Shown here in pieces: positions 9,050-17,096 of a DNA stretch of 64,000 nt. Source of the DNA: an uncultured Psychroserpens sp. (GTDB lineage: Bacteria; Bacteroidota; Bacteroidia; Flavobacteriales; Flavobacteriaceae); the NCBI RefSeq assembly GCF_947501425.1, contig NZ_CANMVN010000004.1, positions 62,001 through 126,000 of the forward strand. Direction: 5' to 3'. The translations under genes and the position numbers were made by a program. Numbering within the stretch: position 1 is the stretch's first letter; each line of letters opens with the position of its first letter. The notes beneath the pieces were generated by a model that was given only the letters and a program-made list of their open reading frames with translations, ran no database searches and had not been told where the DNA came from.

Positions 9050-9844
9050 ATGAAAAATCTTTACACATTACTCATTACATTAACAATAGCATATTCTGGA
9101 TTTTCACAAGATTATCAATTTGGTATTGTTCATAACACAGACTATAATTTCTCAGTAGTAGCTGTACCAAGTTTTGATGGTACTAACACTGATATTTCAG
9201 ATATAGGTTTTGCATTGATGCTACCAGCAGGAGATGCAGACATTATTAACGTTTCTCAATTTAACGGCAGAGATTGGACATCAAATCAGGTCACTGCAGC
9301 GCAACTTACTGGAGCTGGATTGGGTGATGGCACAAGAGATGCCTTTGTTCTGAATTTACCTCCTGGTCAAACACTATTATCTCATACGACAGATACACCA
9401 TTTGTTCTGGTCTCTTTTGATATTAGTAATATGCCCACGTCTGGACTATTAGAACTTCTATCCAATACCGATCCAATAGCAATTGGATTAGGAGGTGCAG
9501 TGAATAGCTTCTACAATTCTAATATTGACAATACTACCACACAAGACTATTTTGGTGGTCTGGTACCAGGACAAGAAGATTTCATGCTAGAAACATTAAG
9601 TATCGATGACATCGAACTTGAAAACTACACCATAGCAGTGTACCCAAATCCTGCCGTTGATATTCTTCATGTATCTACAGAATTAGAAGTCCTTGAGCTT
9701 AAACTATATGATATCCTCGGAAAACAAGTCATCGCATTAAGAAACACGAAATCAATGACCGTGGAGCAATTACGCTCTGGTGCTTATTTCCTAAAAATTA
9801 AAACTATTGATGGCGTTGTTACCAAAAGAATTATCAAAGAATAA
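9050..9844 (+). CDS. T9SS type A sorting domain-containing protein
   Basis: Secreted protein of 264 aa with signal peptide MKNLYTLLITLTIAYSGFSQ. A cohesin-like or beta-sandwich body (~20-180) shows FGIVHNTDYNFSVVAVP and FVLVSFDISN strands. The C-terminal ~75 residues (IAVYPNPAVDILHVS, LYDILGKQV, LRSGAYFLKI, ending RIIKE) are a typical type A T9SS sorting signal. Sitting directly after a dockerin-like protein, a cohesin-like fold would make an interacting pair, but this is only inferred from the strand pattern. Confidence 0.85.
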   Translation: MKNLYTLLITLTIAYSGFSQDYQFGIVHNTDYNFSVVAVPSFDGTNTDISDIGFALMLPAGDADIINVSQFNGRDWTSNQVTAAQLTGAGLGDGTRDAFVLNLPPGQTLLSHTTDTPFVLVSFDISNMPTSGLLELLSNTDPIAIGLGGAVNSFYNSNIDNTTTQDYFGGLVPGQEDFMLETLSIDDIELENYTIAVYPNPAVDILHVSTELEVLELKLYDILGKQVIALRNTKSMTVEQLRSGAYFLKIKTIDGVVTKRIIKE

Positions 9845-9860
9845 TATAAACAAAAAACAC

Positions 9861-10274
9861 ATGAAAACGTTTATAAAACTTAGTGTATCCATAACGCTTC
9901 TATTTGCTTTCGGATGCAGCAATAATGATGACGGAAATAGTAACGACGGTGGAGAACAATCAACATTAGAATTATTGGTTTCAGGAAGATGGTATCAGGA
10001 ATCAAAAACACCTGGTAGTTTTTCTACATGTGAAAAAAGCAGCTATATCGAGTTCTCAAATGAAACAGATATTGCACTTCACTTTTATAATGATGACTCT
10101 GGTCCTTGCGAATCTGAGGGCGTTGTCAATGCAAACTACAACTTATCGGGTAATACTTTAGAGATTAATGTTCCTGATGGAACAGTCACAGCTAACATTG
10201 TTTCTATTTCCGAAGATGAATTAATTGTTACTGCTGAAGATGAAACTGTTGTTTTTGATAAAACAGAAGGATAA
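9861..10274 (+). CDS. Small lipoprotein, lipocalin-like
   Basis: ATG 9861 gives a 137-aa protein with lipoprotein signal MKTFIKLSVSITLLFAFGC (lipobox FAFGC), followed by an Asn/Asp-rich spacer of the kind seen in surface lipoproteins of Bacteroidota. The domain begins LLVSGRWYQES and has alternating beta strands typical of lipocalin-like lipoproteins (W near the start, a Cys pair, VVFDK end). The longer frame starting at 9807 overlaps the previous gene and hides the lipobox, so the later start is chosen. Ligand unknown. Confidence 0.75.
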   Translation: MKTFIKLSVSITLLFAFGCSNNDDGNSNDGGEQSTLELLVSGRWYQESKTPGSFSTCEKSSYIEFSNETDIALHFYNDDSGPCESEGVVNANYNLSGNTLEINVPDGTVTANIVSISEDELIVTAEDETVVFDKTEG

Positions 10275-10286
10275 AAACATGATATT

Positions 10287-12191
10287 ATGGGCTTTTCGAA
10301 GAAAAATCACGAATACAAAAAAAATAACAGAACTATTGTAAGTAAAACTAAACTCACAATTACAGCCTGTTTGATAGCATTAGTTTCTATAGCTCAAACG
10401 GGAATTAATTATAAAGCACTGATCAAAGACACCAACGGAAACGCAATAATCAATCAAGGTATTGATATGGTATTCAATATCGAATTTGAAGGCGAATCTG
10501 CTTATAGCGAACTACAGGTCATTGTTACAGACAACAACGGAATTGCTATTGCAACTATTGGTACAGGATCTGCAATTAACGGAGATTTTGATACTATAGA
10601 TTGGACTCGTGGTAATGCCGAACTTAATGTACAAATTGATTTTGGGGCTGGATTAGTAGATTTTGGAAATACTCCATTTAATGCAGTACCTTATGCATTA
10701 AACATCCTTAATCTAGAAGGACTAGAACGTGTCACCGAAAATGGAAATTCAGGTTGGCGATTATCAACATCAAATAACGCCAATCATGGTCCTATTGGAA
10801 TAAATGCGTTAGATTTTTCTGAACAACCATTGCCAGTAGCTAATTCAGGAGCTACAGGAGAACTCTCTGTGGCTTTCGGACGGTATTCTCAGGCTATAGG
10901 ATATTCGTCTTTTGCAATGGGAGATATTGCAAGCGCAGGTGGTGAACAATCGTTTGCCTTTGGTGAACAGAGTTCTTCTCCAGGTGATTTTTCTGTCTCA
11001 ATGGGCTTCAACAACCTCACATCTGGAGATTACAGTAGCGCTTTGGGAAGAAGTAATTTAGCACGTGGAGATTTCTCTTTTGCAGTTGGAAGAAGTAATC
11101 AAATATCTAGTTCAAGCGAAGATGCTTTCGCTTTTGGACAATCTAATCTCATTAATGGAATTGGTTCGGTTGCTATTGGAATGGATAATTCAGTTACTCA
11201 ACCTAATAGTTTTGCTTTTGGACAAAATAATGATATCAGTGAATATGGATACAGGTCTTTTGCTTTTGGTTATGGAAATGTAAATGATGCTCCTGATAGT
11301 TTTACTTTTGGCTATGAAAATATTGCTAGTGGATCATCCAGTATTGCTTTGGGATTTAGAGCGCAAGCTTTAGGAGCCACCTCGTTTGCACACGGGAATA
11401 ACGTTACAGCCTACTCCCAACGAGAAATAGTATTTGGCTCATACAACACAACATACACACCTCAATCATATGGACCATTTGAAACAGATTTAAATCGACT
11501 ATTTGTTGTTGCCAATGGAGGCTATACCCTCGGACAATTAATTCGTAGAAATGCATTAACCATCTTGAAAAATGGATACACTGGTATTGGTACAGATACA
11601 CCACAAGAACGCTTACATATAAATGGTAGATTGCGCATTGGAACTGAAACCATTGAAGACACAGGAAGCAATCAATTGTCATTTAATGCTAGTCTCTTAC
11701 CAGACGGTGATGATATAATGCGACTTGGAAATTCTAGCAATCGTTGGGTTGGAGTTTGGGCCGTAGATGGAACCATTAACACCTCTGACAGACGTGAAAA
11801 GAAAAACATCAGAAGTTTAAATTATGGGTTAACTGAAGTCTTACTTATGAATCCCGTAAGCTTCAAATGGAAAGACCGAGAAGATCAAGACACAAAACTG
11901 GGATTGATTGCCCAAGATCTCCAAAAACTTGTACCCGAAGTAGTAATTTCACATACATGGGAAAATAATAAGGTTACTGGAAAACTCACAAAAAAAGAAT
12001 CAGATAGATTAGGTGTATACTATTCCGATTTAATCCCTGTACTCATTAAAGCCATTCAAGAACAACAAGAGATTATTAACAAACAACAGCTTGACAACGA
12101 TCTTCAAAAAGCGGAGCTATCAGAACTAAAAGATAATTATCAATCCTTGTTGTCAAGGATAGAGATCATTGAGTCGAAAACTTCAAACTAA
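10287..12191 (+). CDS. YadA-head/S74 fibre protein (paralogue B)
   Basis: Exported fibre protein, 634 aa. It has a long n-region (MGFSKKNHEYKKNNRTIVSK) before the hydrophobic signal, then the shared N-terminal domain (QTGINYKALIKD ... VPYALNIL). Residues ~190-375 carry degenerate ~14-residue repeats of the trimeric-autotransporter head type (SFAFGxxxxxxxxx, SSALGRSNLARG, SIALGFRAQAL). A neck region follows (RLFVVANGGY, ALTILKNGYTGIGTDTP), then the S74 domain: TSDRREKKNI gives the Ser/Lys pair, with VSFKWKDREDQDTKLGLIAQ and a coiled-coil tail. The ORF starts 13 nt after the lipoprotein and ends 7 nt before paralogue C. Predicted to trimerise and self-process. Confidence 0.85.
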   Translation: MGFSKKNHEYKKNNRTIVSKTKLTITACLIALVSIAQTGINYKALIKDTNGNAIINQGIDMVFNIEFEGESAYSELQVIVTDNNGIAIATIGTGSAINGDFDTIDWTRGNAELNVQIDFGAGLVDFGNTPFNAVPYALNILNLEGLERVTENGNSGWRLSTSNNANHGPIGINALDFSEQPLPVANSGATGELSVAFGRYSQAIGYSSFAMGDIASAGGEQSFAFGEQSSSPGDFSVSMGFNNLTSGDYSSALGRSNLARGDFSFAVGRSNQISSSSEDAFAFGQSNLINGIGSVAIGMDNSVTQPNSFAFGQNNDISEYGYRSFAFGYGNVNDAPDSFTFGYENIASGSSSIALGFRAQALGATSFAHGNNVTAYSQREIVFGSYNTTYTPQSYGPFETDLNRLFVVANGGYTLGQLIRRNALTILKNGYTGIGTDTPQERLHINGRLRIGTETIEDTGSNQLSFNASLLPDGDDIMRLGNSSNRWVGVWAVDGTINTSDRREKKNIRSLNYGLTEVLLMNPVSFKWKDREDQDTKLGLIAQDLQKLVPEVVISHTWENNKVTGKLTKKESDRLGVYYSDLIPVLIKAIQEQQEIINKQQLDNDLQKAELSELKDNYQSLLSRIEIIESKTSN

Positions 12192-12197
12192 GGCACT

Positions 12198-14186
12198 ATG
12201 AACTTTTCAAAGAAAAATCACGAACTCAACAAAAGCAATAGATATACTGTGAGTAAAACGTTTCAATTATTTTTAATCATGCTATGTATTTCAGCAATTG
12301 GTTTTGCTCAAAATGGCATCAACTATAAGGCGCTCATTAAAGATACTAATGGCAATGTGATCAACAGTCAAAACATCGATATACAATTCTCTATCAATAT
12401 TGAAGGTGCGACAGTGTATAGAGAAACACAACAAATCACAACAGATGTAAATGGTATCGCAATTGCTACTATTGGATTAGGAACGGTTAGTATTGGAAAT
12501 TTTGAAAACATTTTATGGAGGAATGGCAATACTTTTCTTAATGTACAAATAGATTTTGGAAGTGGCTATATTGATCTAGGCACAACAGCATTTCATGCTG
12601 TACCGTATGCCATACATGCTTTAACCTCTGAAGGCCTTGAACCTATAGATGAAGGTAACGGTATTGGTTGGAGACTAACTGATTCTAACCCTAACAATCA
12701 TGGAAATATTGGTTTAAATGCAATTGATTTAAGTAGTAGTTTCACGGCATCAAACCTTAGAGGTGCCACAGGTGATTATGCTATCGCAACAGGTTTTAAC
12801 ACAACAGCTTCAGGAATTTATTCCATAGCAACAGGTAGAAATACTGTGGCATCAGGATTTAATTCAACTGCTATGGGAAATCAATCTTCAGCATCAGGAA
12901 TTACGTCTATGGCATTAGGGCATTTAATCGATGTTACTGGTGATTACGCTACTGCATTCGGTAGCCAAACAACCGCATCAGGTGATTATTCCACAGCAAT
13001 GGGGAGTCAAACAACAGCCACAGGAAATTATTCTACTGCAATGGGCAGAAATACTTCAACTTCAGGAATTTATGCTACAGCTATGGGCAGGAATACAACT
13101 GCATCAGCTTATTCTACAGCAATGGGAGATGGAACTGAGGCAACAGGGTCTTATTCCACAGCTATGGGACGTGAAACAACAGCCACAGGAGTTAATTCTA
13201 CTGCGATGGGAAGAAGCACAATAGCATCAGCACAGAATTCTACAGCACTGGGAGATGAAACTCAAGCATTAGCTCCTTCTTCTACAGCAATGGGTGGAAA
13301 TACAATAGCCTCAGGAAATTTTTCCACAGCAATGGGGAACTCAACGGAAGCAGCAGGCGCTTATTCCACAGCAATGGGTTATTTTACAACAGGATCTGGT
13401 TTTTCGTCTTCAGTCAACGGAGTTAGAACAACGGCTCCTTCATATGCAGAAACAGTTGTTGGTACATATAATACAAACTACACTCCAAATGCTTCTTTGA
13501 CATGGAATGCTTTAGATCGATTATTTGTAGTTGGCAATGGCCAGTCTGGTTCTCGTTCTAACGCCATGGTCATTTTAAAAAACGGCAACATTGGAATAGG
13601 CAATGATACACCTGACGAAAAGTTACACATCACTGGAGGTCGCTTAAAAATAGGTACAGAAACCATTGAAGATGGTGGCAACAATGCATTGCGATTTAAT
13701 GCGAGTTTACTACCTGATAATAATAATGTAATGAGTTTAGGAAACTCAACGTTGCGGTGGACTGGACTTTGGGCAACTGACGGCACTATAAACACTTCGG
13801 ATAGGCGTGAGAAAAAACATATTAAAGCGCTTGATTATGGTCTAACAGAAGTCTTACAAATGAATCCCGTAAGCTTCAAATGGAAAGACAGAAAGGATCA
13901 AGACACCAAACTGGGATTAATTGCTCAGGATCTCTTGGAATTAGTTCCAGAAGTCGTAAAAACCCATGAATGGAAAACCATTTCTGACACTAACAATACT
14001 ACTGAAAAAGTAAAACTTAATCGATTGGGAGTTTACTATTCTGATTTAATTCCTGTGCTTATAAAAGCGATTCAGGAACAACAGAAAATCATTGACAATG
14101 AAAAATCAATCAATGCCAAACAAAATTCACAGTTAGAGGCTCTACTATCAAGAATTGAAGATTTAGAAGCTAACCAATCAAATTAA
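12198..14186 (+). CDS. YadA-head/S74 fibre protein with regular repeats (paralogue C)
   Basis: Closest relative of paralogue B: the same unusual n-region (MNFSKKNHELNKSNRYTVSK), shared N-terminal domain (QNGINYKALIKD), neck and S74 domain (TSDRREKKHI, VSFKWKDRKDQDTKLGLIAQ). The head is far more regular, with fifteen units of consensus STAMGxxTTASGxY, each 14 residues except one of 13. This is typical of left-handed beta-roll heads of trimeric adhesins. It ends 7 nt before paralogue D. Inferred product: a homotrimeric surface stalk with a C-terminal chaperone that is cut off after folding. Confidence 0.87.
   Translation: MNFSKKNHELNKSNRYTVSKTFQLFLIMLCISAIGFAQNGINYKALIKDTNGNVINSQNIDIQFSINIEGATVYRETQQITTDVNGIAIATIGLGTVSIGNFENILWRNGNTFLNVQIDFGSGYIDLGTTAFHAVPYAIHALTSEGLEPIDEGNGIGWRLTDSNPNNHGNIGLNAIDLSSSFTASNLRGATGDYAIATGFNTTASGIYSIATGRNTVASGFNSTAMGNQSSASGITSMALGHLIDVTGDYATAFGSQTTASGDYSTAMGSQTTATGNYSTAMGRNTSTSGIYATAMGRNTTASAYSTAMGDGTEATGSYSTAMGRETTATGVNSTAMGRSTIASAQNSTALGDETQALAPSSTAMGGNTIASGNFSTAMGNSTEAAGAYSTAMGYFTTGSGFSSSVNGVRTTAPSYAETVVGTYNTNYTPNASLTWNALDRLFVVGNGQSGSRSNAMVILKNGNIGIGNDTPDEKLHITGGRLKIGTETIEDGGNNALRFNASLLPDNNNVMSLGNSTLRWTGLWATDGTINTSDRREKKHIKALDYGLTEVLQMNPVSFKWKDRKDQDTKLGLIAQDLLELVPEVVKTHEWKTISDTNNTTEKVKLNRLGVYYSDLIPVLIKAIQEQQKIIDNEKSINAKQNSQLEALLSRIEDLEANQSN
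12783..13409 (+). repeat. Coding tandem repeat, ~42 bp x 15
   Basis: Fifteen in-frame units encode the 14-residue head repeat of paralogue C. One unit (TAMGRNTTASAYS) is a codon short. Units share words such as tctacagcaatggg and acagcatcagg while differing at other positions. The period keeps the frame, so gain or loss of units would change fibre length without breaking the gene. Confidence 0.85.
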
Positions 14187-14192
14187 CAGACA

Positions 14193-15368
14193 ATGAAAAC
14201 ATTTCAGATACTTCTTTTAACCATATGTATTACTGCTACTGGTATTGCACAAAATGGGATCAATTATAAAGCGCTTGTAAAAGACTCAAATGGAAATGTT
14301 CTAGCTTCAACATTAGTCACTATGCAATTTACTATTTATGAAGGGGCAGGTCTTACCAATAATGTTTATCAAGAAAACCATACAGTACATACAGACACCA
14401 ATGGTTTTGTAATAGTTAACATTGGAGAAGGCACGACTAATGACGATTTTAACGCAATTATGTGGAATAATGATGAACATTTTTTAAGCGTAAATGCAGA
14501 TTTTGGCTCTGGCTTGTTAGATTTAGGAACCACTCAATTTATGGCAGTGCCTTATGCGTTGAGTAGTGGTGATCATCCTTGGACAAAAGATGGAAATGGA
14601 ATTCATACTGTAAATACAGATGTTGGAATAGGTATAAATAATCCCGAAGCACAATTAGATGTCAAAGGTGGTGATTGGAACTTAGATGCTGGTAATCCAG
14701 GTGATTTTAGAATAGGAAATACAACACATAATTTTAGAATAGGTATTGCCACAGGTGGCGGAGGAGCAGGTATTACACGAATGTATACCAATAGCAATAC
14801 GTTGATTTTAGGATCAAATAGTACACCTAGATTAAAATTAAATCAAAATGGTTCAATAACAGCTCCTTCATTAACTAATAGCCTTATTGAAAATACTGGA
14901 GATGAATCTTTAATAACAAAAAAATATGCAGACGAAACCTATGGCAATAACCCCATAGTGACTAAAGAAGTTTTCATACCTGCTTCTTCATTTGTACCTA
15001 TTAACTCGTACTATGGTTTAGCCGTTTACAATGGAATAGCGTCATCTTCAGATTTCTCTCCTCTATTTACTCCTATCGTGTTACCAGTTGGAGCTACAAT
15101 TACAGAAATAAGTGCCTATATATACGATGACTCTGCCAATAACTTTGATTTTTCATTGCAGCTTAAAAACATGATTACAAACTTCGAAAGTTCATTATTC
15201 AGTTTAAGCACAACCAATGGTAGTAATAACAACCAAATATTAACGAATACTTCAGATATTCAAATTACTTCTAACTACTCCTATTATGTACGAATCGGAC
15301 CATCCTCAGGTCATGAATGGAGTGGTTTTAGTGGAATAAAAGGAATAAAAATAATTTACACAGAATAA
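14193..15368 (+). CDS. Fibre-locus paralogue lacking the S74 domain (paralogue D)
   Basis: 391 aa with signal peptide MKTFQILLLTICITATGIAQ and the shared N-terminal domain (QNGINYKALVKDSNGN ... VPYALSSG). It continues with the GIGINNPEAQLDVKGG motif usual before fibre shafts, but has neither head repeats nor the S74 chaperone. It ends instead in a beta-rich C-terminal region (~265-391, with IVLPVGATITEISAYIYDD and YYVRIGPSSGHEW), resembling the receptor-type or jelly-roll ends of fibre tips. No leftover S74 coding sequence is visible before the next gene, so this looks like a distinct design rather than a recent truncation. Function unknown; it may cap or anchor the other fibres. Confidence 0.75.
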   Translation: MKTFQILLLTICITATGIAQNGINYKALVKDSNGNVLASTLVTMQFTIYEGAGLTNNVYQENHTVHTDTNGFVIVNIGEGTTNDDFNAIMWNNDEHFLSVNADFGSGLLDLGTTQFMAVPYALSSGDHPWTKDGNGIHTVNTDVGIGINNPEAQLDVKGGDWNLDAGNPGDFRIGNTTHNFRIGIATGGGGAGITRMYTNSNTLILGSNSTPRLKLNQNGSITAPSLTNSLIENTGDESLITKKYADETYGNNPIVTKEVFIPASSFVPINSYYGLAVYNGIASSSDFSPLFTPIVLPVGATITEISAYIYDDSANNFDFSLQLKNMITNFESSLFSLSTTNGSNNNQILTNTSDIQITSNYSYYVRIGPSSGHEWSGFSGIKGIKIIYTE

Positions 15369-15397
15369 CTGTGTAATAAAACAAATAGATAGTGACT

Positions 15398-17047
15398 ATG
15401 AAAACAAGATTCTTATTCATTCTATTACTATATGTTTACGCAATAGGAATAGCACAAAACGGCATTAACTACAAAGCGCTTGTAAAAGATTCAAATGGAA
15501 ATGTTCTAAGTAATCAAAATATAGACATTCAATTTACAATCCTTGAAGGAGCAACAACAGTTTATGAGGAAATACATACAATCACAACTGATCAAAATGG
15601 TTTGATAGTTACAAATATTGGAGACGGATCAATACTTTCAGGAACGTTTAGTTCTATTGATTGGAATCAAAATATCCAGCTAAATACTCAGATAGATATT
15701 GAGCAAGATGGAAGCTTTGTAGACCTCGGCTCAGAACCATTTAATTATGTTCCAAGAGCATTTTATGCTGAAAAGGCACAATCGGCACAAACAGCTGTTA
15801 TAGCCCAAAGTGCTGCGAATGTTTCCATAGTACCAGTAGGTCAAGGTCTAGGACTTGCAGGAACGAATAATAATGTTGGTTCTTCTGCTTTAGATCTTAC
15901 TTTTTTTAATGAAGCAAACAGTGGAGCTACTGGAAGTCAATCATTTGCCGTTGGACGTAATGCAAATGCTGCTGATGTCTTCGCAATTGCAATGGGCTTT
16001 GATACCAAAGCACTTGGTAGTAGTTCTGTAGCCATTGGAAACGATGCAGTTGCCAATGTAAACAGTTCTTTTTCAATAGGAATTAGCACCATAGCAAATT
16101 CTTTATACGCTACAGCTCTAGGAAGGTTGAATGTAGGCTATAGTAATGCCATTTTTGAGATTGGAAATGGCACTGGAAATTCTGTAACTGGGTTCAACAG
16201 AAGCAATATTTTTACCATTTTTAAAAATGGTAATGTGATTATAGATGGTAATTTGGGGATTAATACAAATGCACCGTTAAGTAAAATTCATATTCCACAA
16301 GGCAATGATACAGGATTAGGCAATAATAATGGGTTTATTTTACTAGGTGAAACGAATGGAGCTAATATTTCAATAGACAACAATGAAATCATGGCTAGAA
16401 ATAATGGCAATGCTGCTGACTTAAATCTACAAATTGAAGGTGGTAGAGTTCTTATTGGTGGTAATGTAGGTATAGGAACTACAAATCCAGAGGAATTATT
16501 ACATATAGAAGGTATTGTCAGAATAGGAACCGAAACCATAGAAGATACTGGTCTAAATAGGTTATCATTTGACGCAAGTTTATTACCAAATGTAAATAAT
16601 AGTACAGATTTGGGTGCTGCAGATTTCCGTTGGAATACTGTTTATGCAACCAATGGTTCTATCAACACTTCAGATAGACGTGAAAAGAAAAACATCAAAA
16701 ACCTTAATTATGGTTTACATGAAGTACTACAAATGCAACCGGTGAGCTTCAATTGGAAAGACAAAAATAATCCTGATGCTAAAATCGGTTTAATTGCTCA
16801 AGACCTTTTAAAACTCATTCCTGAAGTCGTAAAAACACACACTTGGGAAACAACTTCAGGAGAAAATTCTACACTAAAAAAAGTTGAACTTGACAGACTT
16901 GGTGTATATTATTCTGATTTGATTCCTGTGTTAATCAATGCCATAAAAGAACAACACAAAGAAATTGAAGACTTAAAAAAAGCACTAAAAACACAAAAAT
17001 CTTTGGAAGAAAGAATCTCAAGTTTAGAACAGAAAATCACTAATTAA
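15398..17047 (+). CDS. S74 fibre protein (paralogue E)
   Basis: 549 aa from ATG 15398 (the GTG at 15392 is less likely); signal peptide MKTRFLFILLLYVYAIGIAQ. Its shared N-terminal domain is closest to that of paralogue D; the two genes are clearly alike at DNA level over the QNGINYKALVKDSNGNVL codons. A short head of about five degenerate repeats (SFAVGRNANA, AIAMGFDTKA, SVAIGNDAVA) is followed by GNVGIGTTNPEELLHIEG, then the S74 domain (TSDRREKKNIKN, VSFNWKDKNNPDAKIGLIAQ) and a coiled coil ending SLEQKITN. Last member of the tandem family. Confidence 0.85.
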   Translation: MKTRFLFILLLYVYAIGIAQNGINYKALVKDSNGNVLSNQNIDIQFTILEGATTVYEEIHTITTDQNGLIVTNIGDGSILSGTFSSIDWNQNIQLNTQIDIEQDGSFVDLGSEPFNYVPRAFYAEKAQSAQTAVIAQSAANVSIVPVGQGLGLAGTNNNVGSSALDLTFFNEANSGATGSQSFAVGRNANAADVFAIAMGFDTKALGSSSVAIGNDAVANVNSSFSIGISTIANSLYATALGRLNVGYSNAIFEIGNGTGNSVTGFNRSNIFTIFKNGNVIIDGNLGINTNAPLSKIHIPQGNDTGLGNNNGFILLGETNGANISIDNNEIMARNNGNAADLNLQIEGGRVLIGGNVGIGTTNPEELLHIEGIVRIGTETIEDTGLNRLSFDASLLPNVNNSTDLGAADFRWNTVYATNGSINTSDRREKKNIKNLNYGLHEVLQMQPVSFNWKDKNNPDAKIGLIAQDLLKLIPEVVKTHTWETTSGENSTLKKVELDRLGVYYSDLIPVLINAIKEQHKEIEDLKKALKTQKSLEERISSLEQKITN

Positions 17048-17096
17048 AACTCAACACTATAAATCAAATTTTATTCAGTATTAATAACTTTAACAT

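Noticed and set aside
11404-11682. 92-residue minus-strand ORF within paralogue B
   Set aside because: Lies fully inside a well-supported gene and has odd composition.
12931-13224. 97-residue ORF in another frame of the repeats
   Set aside because: Periodic artefact of the 42-bp repeat.
12783-13409. Possible CRISPR-like regular repeat
   Set aside because: Units are in-frame coding repeats with no spacers, encoding a known 14-residue head pattern.
15369-15397. Frameshifted S74 remnant behind paralogue D
   Set aside because: The gap is 29 nt with no S74-like sequence in any frame.
6348-17047. Prophage tail-fibre region
   Set aside because: Proteins have signal peptides and occur in five copies; there are no capsid, terminase, portal or lysis genes.
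17085-17092. TAACTTTA as a leaderless promoter of the propeller gene
   Set aside because: One mismatch in the box and no TTG upstream; likely chance in AT-rich DNA.
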